From: Amphibalanus amphitrite
Taxonomy: Eukaryota; Arthropoda; Thecostraca; Balanomorpha; Balanidae
Assembly (NCBI RefSeq): GCF_019059575.1
Contig: NW_024881504.1
Coordinates: forward strand, 1 to 64,000
DNA: 64,000 bases
Direction of reading: 5' to 3'
Part shown: piece after piece, positions 10,531 through 20,950 of the stretch
Position numbering within the stretch: position 1 is the stretch's first letter
Layout of the letters: the number at the start of each line of letters is the position of its first letter
The notes under the pieces: generated by a model
The model's input: only the letters and a program-made list of their open reading frames with translations
Told to the model about the DNA's origin: nothing
Database searches by the model: none
Position numbers and translations under genes: made by a program

Positions 10531-11576
10531 CTACACCCTGCTCTGTTCAAATTCAATCTGGACCTGTCTAAACCATTGTGGGCACACTCATTGAGTCTTG
10601 GTCGCAGGTCAATAAAACGAACACCTTCGCTGACGCACATTCTTTCGAGTTCATCATTCAAATGACTGCGTTTCATGGTGAGAAAGTTCTCTGTCGCATT
10701 TATGTCCTGAGGCACCGAGCATATCACAATGTCTCTTACCTTTTTGACTTGTTTGGCGGCCTTGATTACCTCGACTATGCAGTCAAGCGTATACTCCACG
10801 CTGTGCCGCGACAGATCATTTCCTCCCAGATGAAGGACGAGGTCAGCGGTTATCGCTCTGCAGCCGGCCACAGCGCCGTGAAGAGCAGACAGGGCGCTGC
10901 GAGCAGTTCCTCCCCGGATGCTGTCGAACACTACCTGAGCTCCAAGAAGAAACTCGTCTCTGGCCGCCGCGGCAATACGGCGCACGTTTTGACAGCCGAG
11001 CATGACTGCACCAACGCGCGGGACCGTATTGGTTCTGGTGTCCATGCCTCTTTTCCGCAGACTGGAAACTGGTCGGGTCTTTCGATCATCAGCAGAGGGT
11101 GATTGAGAAGCTGTTTTGACCACCGGCTTCTTCGTTTCTTTCGTTGCGCTGGATGCCGGTCTCGCAGACGATCGGTCGGGGGGAGTCGTCGGGGTTCGGT
11201 GAGGAGTCGAATAGGGACACACATTCGAAGTCATCGACGCAGGTGCTACATGCTTGCCATCTCCTGACGTGCCTGCTAGCATCATCATCATGCTGTTCAC
11301 TTGTTTTGTAAGCTGATCAATTTGGAGCTGGCTGAGTCGAATTGCTTCCATTACGTCCATTAACGTTACGCCAGAGAAGGATGGGCCAGCAGGATGTTCA
11401 TTCGAGGAATCAGGGCCCGGGTTCTGCTCCACACCTCCTATGACGAGAAGGGTGAGGATCAAGGCTATCCCCAGTGCAATGGAATTATGTTGAAATGATC
11501 TTGTTGATTTTGGTTTTAACCTTGCACGAATGTAGAACATTCCGATTCTCAGTCGGTAAGCTTGGTTGTCAATCAT
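10482..11576 (-). CDS. CR1-like ORF1 with 2A-like peptide and degenerate SGNH domain
   Basis: 364 aa, starting at an ATG. A hydrophobic stretch (about 32-46) leads into GGVEQNPGP (47-55), a 2A-like translational-recoding motif. In 2A peptides the chain separates between Gly and Pro, here residues 54 and 55; the usual Asp before VE is Gly here. A possible coiled coil with a methionine run (about 70-95) and a Ser/Thr/Pro-rich linker follow. The C-terminal half resembles the SGNH/esterase domain of CR1 ORF1 proteins. HLGGNDL is a good block III, but the nucleophile block reads LGCQN instead of GDSN, and the last block DRSRLN has Arg where His is expected. Hydrolase activity is therefore doubtful. 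The stop lies 14 nt before the GTG of ORF2, and the two frames overlap by about 49 nt. Confidence 0.85.
   Translation of the reverse strand: MIDNQAYRLRIGMFYIRARLKPKSTRSFQHNSIALGIALILTLLVIGGVEQNPGPDSSNEHPAGPSFSGVTLMDVMEAIRLSQLQIDQLTKQVNSMMMMLAGTSGDGKHVAPASMTSNVCPYSTPHRTPTTPPDRSSARPASSATKETKKPVVKTASQSPSADDRKTRPVSSLRKRGMDTRTNTVPRVGAVMLGCQNVRRIAAAARDEFLLGAQVVFDSIRGGTARSALSALHGAVAGCRAITADLVLHLGGNDLSRHSVEYTLDCIVEVIKAAKQVKKVRDIVICSVPQDINATENFLTMKRSHLNDELERMCVSEGVRFIDLRPRLNECAHNGLDRSRLNLNRAGCRNVWQMLSSEVNGFLD
10488..10494 (-). promoter_or_regulatory. Candidate -1 ribosomal frameshift site T TTT TTA
   Basis: ORF1 is read ...GGT TTT TTA GAC TGA at its end. T TTT TTA fits the X XXY YYZ slippery rule. 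Slipping back one base after TTA enters the frame of ORF2, one codon before the ORF1 stop. I did not find a convincing downstream stem by eye. Confidence 0.6.
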
Positions 11577-11600
11577 TGGCTTGATTTGAATACTTCAGTT

Positions 11601-11913
11601 CACAATGGACGATATCGAAGTAGAGGATCACAGTGTCGGGCGTCACGATTGCCGCGCGAAAAATCGACTAAAATTCCGAGTGGCGCTGGAGCTATCAAAA
11701 AGCGAAAATTGTGGAAAAATAGGTTTTTATAATTCACCTATATCTTCTAGTTCCTTTAAGTTCACAAGTTTTCCACTTGGCCACTGGTAGAAAGATTACT
11801 TATCTTTCAAATGAATGCACTTTCAAGCTTAAGCGACGCTAAATATCATAATGTTTAGCATAAATCACGGAGCCTTCAGGGCACTGGTCGTCCCAACCGA
11901 CGAAGTCACCACC
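11601..11913. other. Unassigned stretch upstream of CR1
   Basis: May contain the CR1 5' UTR or pre-insertion sequence. It has no AGGTCA clusters and no recognisable gene. The boundary cannot be set without another copy. Confidence 0.4.
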
Positions 11914-11948
11914 CCATATCAACTCACCCCAGTTTACGGTAAACTTAA

Positions 11949-12604
11949 ATTAATAAATTAAGTTCAAGTTAACCAAATTGCATCATATTGCATATCATTC
12001 GATTCGGCTGATCACCAGGAACACAATGATACCATTTTTAAGCTCTAGCGTCATTATGTGCCAAGTTGTTGGCAAAAACGTCATTTGACCTCAGTTGACC
12101 TCATTTGACCTGACCCATGGATAAATACACCAAACAAAGAAGCACCAAGTGACCTGCTGCTAAGTACTGTGGTTTCAAAGCACAAAAGTGATAGAACGAA
12201 GCGGATATCTCCAATATTTTCCGAATTTAGTATTTTCCCATAGGCTTAGCATTACGACGTAATGACCTCTAACTGACCTCAGGTCAGTGACCTCAAAAAA
12301 GCCGGACTATATGTTATACAACTCGGTGAACTTAGCATATCCTGAAAGTTTGAAGGAAATCAGTCGAAAACTGTGAGTTGGACAGGTGCAAAAAGAAAAT
12401 TGAAATTTGACCATGACCTTGTACCGGTTTTTCTGACCTGATGACCTGACCCAAAATTACCTGGACCCGAAATTTTTAGGTCATATGTAAAAAGGCTGCT
12501 CCATAGGCTGTGCCAACTTTGGCGGCGCTGCGCGCCGTCGTTTTTACGCTATCTTCGAAAAACCTTAGGGGGGGTCCCATCGACCCCCCCTTCCAGGGCG
12601 AGGG
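11949..12604 (-). mobile_element. TTAA element family Q, partial
   Basis: The right end CCAGGGCGAGGG is followed by TTAA (12605-12608). A G-run hairpin with loop TCCCATCGA precedes it, and upstream is the CGAAAAACCTTAGGG flank typical of these elements. The interior has many TGACCT/AGGTCA sites and the ATATCATTCGATTCGGC word near 11990. The left terminus is not recognised. Confidence 0.65.
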
Positions 12605-12608
12605 TTAA

Positions 12609-12962
12609 GAAGCTCTAGTTTGATCAAAAGCCGATCAACTGTGGGGTCTGATCCATCCCCGCCCAAACGTTAGCGCCTGCGAAAACGCCGATATGGGTGC
12701 GAGTTATGGCATATTCCTATATAAACAATGTTATGTTTTGCCATTTTTAGTGACTTACATCGATTTTGTTCTAAAAATAAAGCAAAAATCAGCATACAGT
12801 GATGTTACTTAAACTGTTACGCCTAGTTTCCTTTTTAATAATGCTGCAATTGCATTCATGCAACATATTTCTTGGTCAGTTTTGTGACACATTTTTGGAA
12901 ACATAGTGCGGCAGAAAGCAAAACTTTGTTGTGAAACGACCTCCAGCCTCAGCAGGTCACGG
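12609..12962. other. Decayed repeat remnants, no gene
   Basis: Degenerate words of the B/N terminal segments are visible near 12610-12700. The rest is AT-rich and unassigned. Confidence 0.4.
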
Positions 12963-12966
12963 TTAA

Positions 12967-14896
12967 CCCTCGCCCCGTTGGGCGGTGGGCAATAAAGCCC
13001 CCTGTGTATTTTTCTGAATAGCAAGAAAACGGCGGCGCGCAGCCCCGCCAAATTTTCAACAGCTACCCGGGCATCAATTTAACAGCTTTACACAAAACTT
13101 CAAGTCTTAGGTTATCCTAGGTCATGAGTGAGGTCAAACTGAGGTCATGTTCGAGCAAAAATGAGCAAAAAACACTAAATCTTGAAACGCTCACAAAAGC
13201 TACAGTTAACAAGCAATTTTAAAGCTTTATATCTGGTTGTGTAGAGAAAAAACGGCGCAGAAATTTGATCTAATTTGACCTGACCTTTACCTGACCTTCA
13301 CCAGAACATAACACAAACTGGCCCCCAAGGGTTGCCTGACCCACATAATCGCATTTGTCATGTAAAATGGACCAGAAAACATGCATCACATAACCCGCGC
13401 CCCAGTGGCGGTCTCGGCCAACTTCGCCCTAGTGAGCGGGGGGGCATATGTTACCACCCACCTCTTACTCAAAAACTAAGAGGGCTAGAAAGACGCGGTA
13501 AAAAGCAGTCGATAGCTCTCAATACGCACGTTTGAAAGTATTTCGGTCATTTTTCACCTTAGAGCAATATTGGGGTCACCAGAGGTCATCAAAGGTCAAA
13601 ATGTGCCAATTGTCATTATATTTTTCAGAAAACATGCCGCTATCTCAGGAACTATGGTAGCTAGAAAAACGCATGGAAAGCGATCGATAGCTTTTGAACT
13701 CTTCTTTTGAAAAGGTCATTGTCAATATTGTCCTCAGGTCAATGGTTTAGCCTCCAGAGGGCAAAAACCCCAAAAATAGCTGTTTTTACGAAAAGTGTTT
13801 TTCGACAATAACTTTCGACTACAAAAAGCCACGACATTTCTATTGCCAGAATCGTGTTCCCCTCACCGAGACGCGTCGAATGAACTATAATTTGACCTTG
13901 AAAGGTCAACTTAAAAATTTGACCTCAGGTCAAGGTCATGATCTCTTTCCAATCGCGAGTTATTGGCAAAAAACTGTTTGTAGCCTCAAATGACCTCGGA
14001 TGACCTTTCTAGAGGCTATCAGCAAAAATGACACCTTGGTCATCACGAGTGGACTAAATCCTTGTGATTCTGAAATATTTGGACTGTTCCTATGCGTACA
14101 CACGGATCTAGAGGCATTTTCATTTTTCTCCATTGACTTGTAATGGAAAGGTCATGCCACGGACCTGACCTTAGGTCACGGATATAAAAAATCCGAGATA
14201 TACAAATTGTAGGCTCCCATAACAGCATGCAATCCACAAAGTTTAAAACCTTTCTGACAAACACTGCAGGCTGGACATGATTGCAAACTTTTTTTAAGGC
14301 TTGGTCAGTTAACTTGACCTGGTGACCTGACCTGACATGACCTGGGGTCAAAAATTTCACACATTGTCCAAAATTGATGTACCAAAAGCTACCCAAAGCG
14401 GCGCGGCGCTACGCGCCGCGGTTTTTCATTCACACGCGAAAAACGCGACAGGGTGGTAACATATGCCCCCCCCCCACTGGGGCGAAGGATAATAGTTATC
14501 TTCATATTGTGACCCTCAGTGACCTGACCTCTGTGACCTGACGTATCAGTGACCCCAAATAGCAAAATATGTGTTTGACGAACAATTCCCCATCGAAAAT
14601 AATTGTTATTCATCGATTCCTTTTCGATGAATGACAAGCATTTTACTCGATTTTACAACACATTTCTTGAAATGCCTGTAATCGGTGAAAATTCGACATT
14701 CGACCTGAACTGTGACGTCATCGGTTTGACCGAGGTCAATAAAATTGAGCCAAAATGTATTTCCTCGTTGGGGCCATCCAACACCGTTTGCTGCCTGTCG
14801 TTATTTTGCGTGGTTCTCGAGATCTTACGGGGGGGGGGGGGCAAAATGCTCCCCCCCAATGGGACCGATGCTCGGGAGACCCTAAGGGGGCGCGGG
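12967..14896 (+). mobile_element. TTAA element family R, interrupted by S
   Basis: Starts after TTAA (12963-12966) with CCCTCGCCCCGTTGGG and ends CGCGGG before TTAA (14897-14900). The two flanks of the S insertion read straight through when compared with 27240-27702, where no S is present. The interior has direct TGACCTGACC repeats. Partial relatives lie at 23030-23536 and 27070-27702. Confidence 0.7.
13394..14488 (+). mobile_element. TTAA-type element family S nested in R
   Basis: Left end CCCGCGCCCCAGTGG; right end CCACTGGGGCGAAGG. Flanked on both sides by ATAA (13390-13393 and 14489-14492), absent from the uninterrupted relative near 27310, so the duplication is a TTAA variant. It contains GACGCGTCGAATGAACTAT, the shared CCATTGACTTGTAATGG module and many AGGTCA sites. 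Confidence 0.78.
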
Positions 14897-14900
14897 TTAA

Positions 14901-15340
14901 ATGACAGAACTGTTCCCAAGAAATAACATTACAGTCGTCTCCCAGCCTCGGCTAAAACGTTGGACCACTACCTATGAATCGGCACGCTGCCGGCTCACCC
15001 CGCCCGCTGGCTACGGGTGGCCTTGACCGTTCAATGCCGATTGGCCAACGGCCGAGGTCGTGCGCTGGTCAGCACGCAGAGAGGACGGGACGCGGTACTG
15101 CACATTGTGAGTGACCTCTGACCTTTCCCCGTCCCCTGACCGCTTGCCGTGTCGCCGGCCCAGGCGATAAAAACCGGTTTTAGCCTCTACGCAGGCTGCC
15201 ACTCTAACCCTTCCCTCCCCACTTATGTGTCGTAGTACGCACTTGCGAGTAACTGGGCGGAGCAAATGGTCACCGATACAGAGGCGGAACTGGTTGCCCT
15301 CCCGCTCGCCGAGCGACCTACCGCTAAAACCCGCGAGACC
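14901..15340. other. GC-rich unassigned stretch
   Basis: About 440 bp, GC-rich (notably 14990-15330), without AGGTCA arrays or terminal repeats and unlike its neighbours. The small ORFs on both strands have no recognisable domain. It could be decayed unique DNA or an unknown element. Confidence 0.35.
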
Positions 15341-15920
15341 TGTACATATGTCAAGGTCAGGGTCAAGGTCAACCTAGGTCATCGAAAATAATTGTGTTTT
15401 AGGCCAGCTGAAGTTACTTTTCGTGAAGTTTTTTGACTGCATTTTTTGTAAAAGCTTCTCAGACCATGATTTCATGTAATATGGACACATAAACAATCGG
15501 TGCACACATCAGTATACAGTATGTACACAGACACACACAGACAAACAAACACATATCATTGACCTTGACCTAACTTGACCTGAAGAGCCTCAGCAGCAAA
15601 AATATGGTCGGGTAGTGTGACAAAGAGGTTCTAGCTGACTTGACACCAGAAAACGGCATCGTCATTGGTATATGATATGCAGCGCACTTGATATCCAACG
15701 TTGATCCAAAACAGCAACATTTTTTAGTTTGACCTTACCTGGAAGGTCAATGACCGACCTGAGAAGGTAAAACTGGTATCATTGGATTCGTCTCTTCCCA
15801 AAGAATCTTTTTGGTCTTACAGCGAAGCTCTATCTCCAACAGGAACGAAATGGCGCGGGGGTGGCAACCATCCCCCCCACGTGCGTTCTAGGATGGGAAA
15901 GTGGCATGTGCGGGCAAGGG
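15341..15920 (-). mobile_element. TTAA element family A, truncated (A3)
   Basis: Reverse-orientation A copy. The right terminus GCATGTGCGGGCAAGGG is followed by TTAA (15921-15924). It lacks the other end, breaking in the GTCAAGGTCAGGGTCAAGG region. Confidence 0.85.
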
Positions 15921-15949
15921 TTAATATACGAGTACATAGACCTCGGAGG

Positions 15950-16245
15950 CAACCCTATCTATAGGCCTCACAGGTACCCCTCTTTTGCATGTAGGCGCCC
16001 CTAAATCCATCAGAGACGCCCCTATAGGCCTCACAGACGCCCCTCTTTCGCATGCAATTCGCCCCTCTTATGCAAGCAGACACCCATCTTTCGCATGGAG
16101 ACGCCCCTACATGCATCATAGACCTCACAGGCGCCCCTCTTTTCCATTGAGATGTTCCAAAGCTGGGCTTCACAGGCGTTCTTCTTTCTAAGGGCCTCAG
16201 AGGTGTCCCTCTTTGACAAGCAGGTGCCCTTTTTTCGTATGGAGG
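15950..16245. repeat. Degenerate minisatellite
   Basis: Tandem variants of a unit of about 22-30 bp, based on AGACGCCCCTCTTTCGCATG and CCTCACAGGCGCCCCTC. They give open frames on both strands; these are products of the repeat and not genes. Confidence 0.8.
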
Positions 16246-16250
16246 TGCCA

Positions 16251-16426
16251 GGCAACCGATGACCTAGGAACTTAAAATTGGATATCACCGGCTTCCTTTC
16301 GTGACGGGCAACACGCTCGCTTTTCCGCAAAGCTCTAGCTCGATCAGGGGCCAAACGCGAGGGGGGTCGTAACAGCCCCCCCCCTTGTGCCGTCGAAGGA
16401 CGCGAAATGGCCTGTGCCGGCGACGG
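16251..16426 (-). mobile_element. TTAA element family B, terminal fragment (B3)
   Basis: Reverse copy of the first ~175 bp of family B, ending GGCCTGTGCCGGCGACGG at TTAA (16427-16430). The next fragment begins directly after the same TTAA. Confidence 0.75.
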
Positions 16427-16430
16427 TTAA

Positions 16431-16560
16431 CCCGCACATGACGAGGGGGAGCTCTACAGAGTCCCCCTCCCGTTGTTCGGCAATATCTTCTAAACCGTTT
16501 GACGGATCAACACGCAAAACGCGCAAAACCCTCACGGGCGTTCCACGACAAATCGACAAG
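16431..16560 (+). mobile_element. TTAA family G terminal fragment
   Basis: Begins CCCGCACATGACGAGGGGG after the shared TTAA (16427-16430). The region around AGCTCTACAGAGTCCCC and TCTAAACCGTTTGACGGATC matches the inverted end at about 28740-28840. Confidence 0.6.
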
Positions 16561-16594
16561 TGCCCTGCACCCTCATATTTTATTTTTTGCTTAG

Positions 16595-17130
16595 CCCGCG
16601 CCCTGCTGGGGGGTGAGGTATCCCCCCTGTGGTTTTTCGGGAATATCCCAAAAATCTCGTTTTTGGTACACCTTATCATACATCAATTCTACACATGTAA
16701 AAATTTCAGACCAAGGTCATTCAAGGTCAGGTCACCAGGTCACTTGAAGTGATCTCACCTCATAAGAAGTTTCAATGTCTGCCATAGCTACACCTAGTGA
16801 CCGATCACTTTGAAACTTTCTGCGATTGCTAAGAGCAATTACATGTACAACATGAATTTCTCAGAATTTTGATATCGATGACCTAAGGTCAGGTCAATTT
16901 TGCGACCTCCCCATTATAAGCCAATGTGAGAAAATTGAAATGCGCCTTTTTGGACGAAAGACATCATAAACACTCCCAAACACTGAATTACAAGTGGTTT
17001 AGACACAATGAACATGAAAATGGTGTCCGTGACCCCTGTTTATGTCCTTGAGCTCATCTCAGGTCACGAATGGTACTATTGGTCTCAAGATAAGGGTCCA
17101 GGCGACCTGTAGGTTTGATGCGGTGAATAC
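16595..17130 (+). mobile_element. TTAA-like element family U, partial
   Basis: Starts after TTAG with CCCGCGCCCTGCTGGGG, then a C-run, GTGGTTTTTCGGGAATA and repeated AGGTCA sites. It contains the shared module CCCCATTATAAGCCAATG and is similar to 23600-24050. No right terminus was found. Confidence 0.55.
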
Positions 17131-17202
17131 CCCCACCTTCGCCACACTCGCTCGGTGCTATGGAGCTCCGATCTCGCGACCAGTCGCCTGTACTTGTAGA
17201 CT

Positions 17203-17445
17203 GTGCCGCATAGGCATACGGCTGCTGGCAGTATTGCTGATCGTTCCAGTTTGCCGGCGTGCGCCTACCATTTCAAACTTTACAGAATCGCATTGAAAGA
17301 GGCGACCGGGAAGAGGGGCAAGTTGTTGGCGACAAAATTGGCCAAGCGGCTCGCGCTGAAGCGCTATCAGATCTCCAAACAGGACCGTGAGACGCAATTG
17401 GAAGAGCTCTCCAAGGCTCATTACCTACCTTCGGCCCAACACTAA
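17203..17445 (+). CDS. Small coding-like ORF, unknown
   Basis: 80-codon frame. The C-terminal half (about 24-80) is Lys/Arg-rich and helix-prone, with ATGKRGKLLATKLAKRLA and RETQLEELSKAHYLP. It has balanced codon use and no AGGTCA motifs, unlike the surrounding repeats. I do not recognise the family. It may be a piece of a lost gene or of a mobile element; the first 20 residues are probably not genuine. No promoter or splice context was convincing. Confidence 0.3.
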   Translation: MPHRHTAAGSIADRSSLPACAYHFKLYRIALKEATGKRGKLLATKLAKRLALKRYQISKQDRETQLEELSKAHYLPSAQH

Positions 17446-17567
17446 GCCAACGCATGGTCAATGACATGTTGACATGCATTTTCAATCAGCACGGCGCGCC
17501 ACCTCATCGCTCTGCCAAGGCCTAGCGGTGGTGCGAATTAAATGTGCCAGACTTCTGAAGGAAAGAG

Positions 17568-17696
17568 ATGCTAGCCGGCTGCACTCCGGACCTCATCCTG
17601 ATCGACGAACTTCGGGCTGTCGTCCAGCAGGACCCGGACAAACGGAAGCCGGCGGCCAACCTCGGCGCCTTGTCGTTACAACTCAAACGGGCATGA
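17568..17696 (+). CDS. 42-aa coding-like fragment, unknown
   Basis: ATG to TGA, with strong C/G third positions. The protein contains TPDLILIDELRAVVQQDPDK then KPAANLGALSLQLKRA. An in-frame stop lies just upstream (17556-17558). It resembles an exon or gene fragment more than chance, and may belong with the ORF at 17203-17445 as parts of one decayed gene. Function unknown. Confidence 0.3.
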   Translation: MLAGCTPDLILIDELRAVVQQDPDKRKPAANLGALSLQLKRA

Positions 17697-17829
17697 TAAA
17701 AAATCCAGCCGTATTTACTGCAGAACCTAGTTGCCAACATGCAAATTTGCGTTCGTGTGTAAGTCCCTGTTCGTGGGGAATAAACTGAACGCTAAAGAGA
17801 ATCGCTGTCCCCTATGTAGTAACTTAAGG

Positions 17830-18104
17830 AGAACATTTTTTTTAGGATAAAACTTATGCCGGACCATGTAGCTCACGCATCATTCATTGCAGTTTCACCT
17901 TAAACTGCAAGACGTGGCAATTTGTTTAGGACATAGCAATTAATGTTGTCATGATCGGCATACCGCCGAGAACGTCGCTATTTATATCATTATCTTAACG
18001 GTTGCATATTTCAATCTTCATAACATTTAATTTCCTATTGTTTTATATAATTTCATTTATTGCGCTGAACAACTGTTGAACAGTTCATTTTTTTAACTGC
18101 ATTG
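17830..18104. other. AT-rich spacer, nothing recognised
   Basis: No repeats with defined ends, no ORF and no AGGTCA clusters were seen. Confidence 0.5.
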
Positions 18105-18108
18105 TTAA

Positions 18109-19309
18109 CCCGCGACCGCCTGGGGGGGTCGGTTCCGACCCCCCCTCCGTTTTTCTTGAATAACTTATGAACCGCTTACGCTATCGACTTGAAACTTGGC
18201 ATACCTTCTCCCCCATCAATTTGACGTCTCCTGTGCAATTTTTAAGAAAAAAATTTCAATTTTTTTTTAGGTATATCGATTTTAGTGACGTAACTACATG
18301 ACGTTTTCAGTCAAAAAGTGGTAAATGTTTAAAAAATCGCCAAAAATCAGGGTTTAAAGCAAATTGCAAATTAAGGAAATGAAAAGACGAAGCTCAACAA
18401 GTTCTTTAAAATGGCTATCTCGGATTTTCCATAAAATGCGTTTTTCACCCCGAAAAAAAATCAAAAAACTATATTTTTGGAAAACAGCTAATAAAATCCA
18501 AAATTTTGAGAATTTCCAAAAAACCGGAATATATGTTATAGAGCTCTATTAGAACATTAGATGTCCCACATTTCAACTTTCTATCTTGATTTTTGACCCC
18601 CAAATTGTAAAAAATAGCTCCAACATGCATAGGGCATGGTGACGTCATAAGCATTTTCGTGAATTAGAGGCACTTCTGAACATCTCATGTGAAAACAAAT
18701 GGCACCACTAGATTCCTGGGACAAAGCTCGTCTAGAAAAGTGCATTTTTATGTTAAAAATAAAAAGTTGAAAAATTGACCTTTTTCCTTAGCCCTCGTAT
18801 GGTATAAACGATTTTTTATGCTTTCAATGCACACTTATCACCAGCACATTGACTTGGTGTCACATATAATCATTACCATCGGATTCGGCGTGAAAAATAA
18901 GCCATAAAACATGTGTCGCACGCCCATGTAGCAGAAAGTGAAAACCGTGACCTTTCGTGACCTGACCTGACCTTGACCCGTACTTAGTATGACCCCTATA
19001 CGCACATGGTACCTTCACTAGGTCTTTGAGGTCATTTTTGGTGAGTTTCGAGCAGCAGCTGTCGATTCCGCTGTCCGTAAGCCTAACCATGCAAAAAACC
19101 AGAATTTGACCTTTGACCTGACCTTGACCCGAAAGTTGACCTCAATCTCAAAATCTTAAGAGTGCTTTGGGAAGGTCTCGTAGAGACCTTTCGAACGCCG
19201 CCTTGCGGGGCTCGATACGACCATTGGTTCTCGAGATAACAGGGGGGGGGGGTCGGATCCGACCCCCCCAGGCTGTCGTGGGTACGGAAATAGCCCAGGC
19301 GGTGCCGGG
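18109..19309 (+). mobile_element. TTAA element family P
   Basis: TTAA on both sides (18105-18108 and 19310-19313). The left end is CCCGCGACCGCCTGGG, and the reverse complement of the right end is CCCGGCACCGCCTGGG. Hairpins with loops TCGGTTCCGA (left) and TCGGATCCGA (right) stand inside G/C runs at the two ends. It is about 1.2 kb and non-coding; AGGTCA sites are concentrated in the right third. Confidence 0.85.
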
Positions 19310-19313
19310 TTAA

Positions 19314-19694
19314 ACCTCCGGTAGCGTTAACCATTAAACAATATGTTAAGTGTTACTCTCGCCCCGTTCGCTATGTGTTCGCTTTATAATTCTATCAAAC
19401 GTGATATCATTCCAAGAGAGCACTAATAGTGTAGAGTGTAGAAGCAAAGCCCACTGATGGGACTCGAAGCGATGCAGCTATGGTAATGCATAAGGCTGAT
19501 TGGCGAACTTGTAGACAAGACAAGGAAACGTTCTCAAAAATCAAATCCACACGTAACAAACATATTTCAACAGTGCATGTATCTCGTCAGTGTATCCGTT
19601 ATTCCTCGTCGGACCTATCAGCTTTCTGAATACCGAGAGACGTCTAGAGTGTGTGTGTGTGTGGGGGGGGACCCCTCCGCCGTTTCGCCCATTA
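19314..19694. other. Unassigned stretch between elements P and F2
   Basis: No terminal repeats. A short GT run (19650-19662) ends in a G-run. No gene was recognised. Confidence 0.45.
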
Positions 19695-19698
19695 TTAA

Positions 19699-20600
19699 CC
19701 CTATTAGTGGTAGGCTCCTGGCTACCCCTATTAGTGGCAGGGGGGCTGCTTACGACCCCCCCCCCCCTGATATCTCGAGATCTTACGGGTCGATTTTCAA
19801 AATTCAAACGGCATTCGATTTCGCTCAACGTGATCTACATTTCTAAAAAAAAAAAAAATAACTAAAAATGTCAATAGGGTGGTAGAGGGGGGTAAAAACG
19901 GGCAAATTGCAGATACATTTTAGACTGTTTATTACGGCCAGGTTTCTGAACCAATCTTAACGCAACTTTTGCCGATCGATAGAGAATGAACCAGGAATTC
20001 ACATGGATCCTAAAAATATGCATTTTCAAAAATCATAGGCGGATACAGATCATTGAGATTGGGGGTACACAAAAAGTATAGTAAATAAGGTTTTTGTTGG
20101 TACTGTTTCTAAAAAGGGTGGTAATGGTCTTGTTATGTTACAATTTTCTTATGAGACAACGACTACAATTGTATTGGTCATGCATAAGCGGTGTCAGGGC
20201 ACCTATGTTGGGAGGTAAAACATAACCCCCCTTTTTGGACGCCTGGATCCGCCTATTATAGCAAAAACGTGTCAAAAGAGGATGCACAATAACTTTGTAT
20301 ATGTTATCACATGATACCTTTCATTCACTCTTCGTAAAACTGGTGCATACAGTTATAATACATCAGCATCGTGATCTTCGCCCAAAATGACTCGCTTCAC
20401 GAATAGGACCCCCAATTCCCAGTGCTCTGGAGCCGCCCCTGGTAAAGTTATGAACTTGAAATTTTAAGGGAATGTGCCCAATTTAGTTTTAAGAAAAGTC
20501 AGAAAATTTCAGCATCGTAGCTTCAGCGGTTTCGGAGATATTCCCGAAAAATCTGAGGGGTGGATGAAAACAACCCCCCCCCCCACTGCCACTAATAGGG
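19699..20600 (-). mobile_element. TTAA element family F (F2)
   Basis: TTAA on both sides (19695-19698, 20601-20604). Ends are CCCTATTAGTGG and CCACTAATAGGG. A second internal CCTATTAGTGGCAGG copy lies 30-45 bp inside the left end. Nearly identical in reverse orientation to 44176-45058. The interior has few AGGTCA sites, unlike the other families, and no coding capacity. Confidence 0.9.
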
Positions 20601-20604
20601 TTAA

Positions 20605-20946
20605 GCTAAAAGCCTTGCAAACAAAAACAACACCCAGCGATTCACAATCAAGTTAAAAGTGTCAGATCAGCATGTGACCTCTGAGGTCAGGTCACGTGCA
20701 CAAGTGCAGAGTGTTCATTAGCGAATGACGTAAAGTAAGCCCCGCTGGAGCCCTAAATGATCGCCGGCCATCGTGCAGACGAAGCCTTCGACGACTCACG
20801 GCAGCGTTCAGTTCATCAAGGGTCTTGGACTCTTGAGTTCGCTCCGCAATTTGAGTTGCTTGAGGTTAAACGGTTAAGTCCAAGCAGGAAAAATCCAGAC
20901 TGCAGAGTGACCAGTGGTGCAGGGATCTTGTTAGGTTGCTCGAAGG
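20605..20946. other. Unassigned stretch between F2 and D1
   Basis: Contains an AGGTCAGGTCA near 20681-20692 and nothing else recognisable. Confidence 0.45.
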
Positions 20947-20950
20947 TTAA

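Larger units (their letters stand above)
7345..11600 (-). mobile_element. CR1-like non-LTR retrotransposon
   Basis: The minus-strand element carries ORF1 (10482-11576) and ORF2 (7627-10530), then a 3' UTR that ends in a TAA microsatellite (about 7347-7368), a common CR1/L2-type 3' tail. The 3' UTR holds two copies of a 95-bp tandem unit. The APE endonuclease plus reverse transcriptase layout without RNase H, and an SGNH-type domain in ORF1, fit the CR1/L2 group. Both frames are open, so the copy is young. The exact 5' boundary was not found; the stated end is a minimum. Confidence 0.85.
1960..11944. mobile_element. Candidate old TTAA element J split by later insertions
   Basis: Inverted ends about 10 kb apart match: ACCGTAAACCGGGGTGAG after TTAA at 1956-1959, and its near reverse complement (11914-11944) before TTAA at 11945-11948. 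Between them lie two A elements, foldback K, a B copy, the SINE and the CR1 element. After subtracting these, about 2-2.5 kb remains. The same GGTGAGTTGATATG word also occurs near 3053-3143 and at 6080-6095. The pairing could be between two separate partial copies. Confidence 0.4.

Noticed and set aside
16031..16354. Cys/Arg-rich small protein on the minus strand
   Set aside because: It follows the period of a degenerate minisatellite and runs into a B element terminus.
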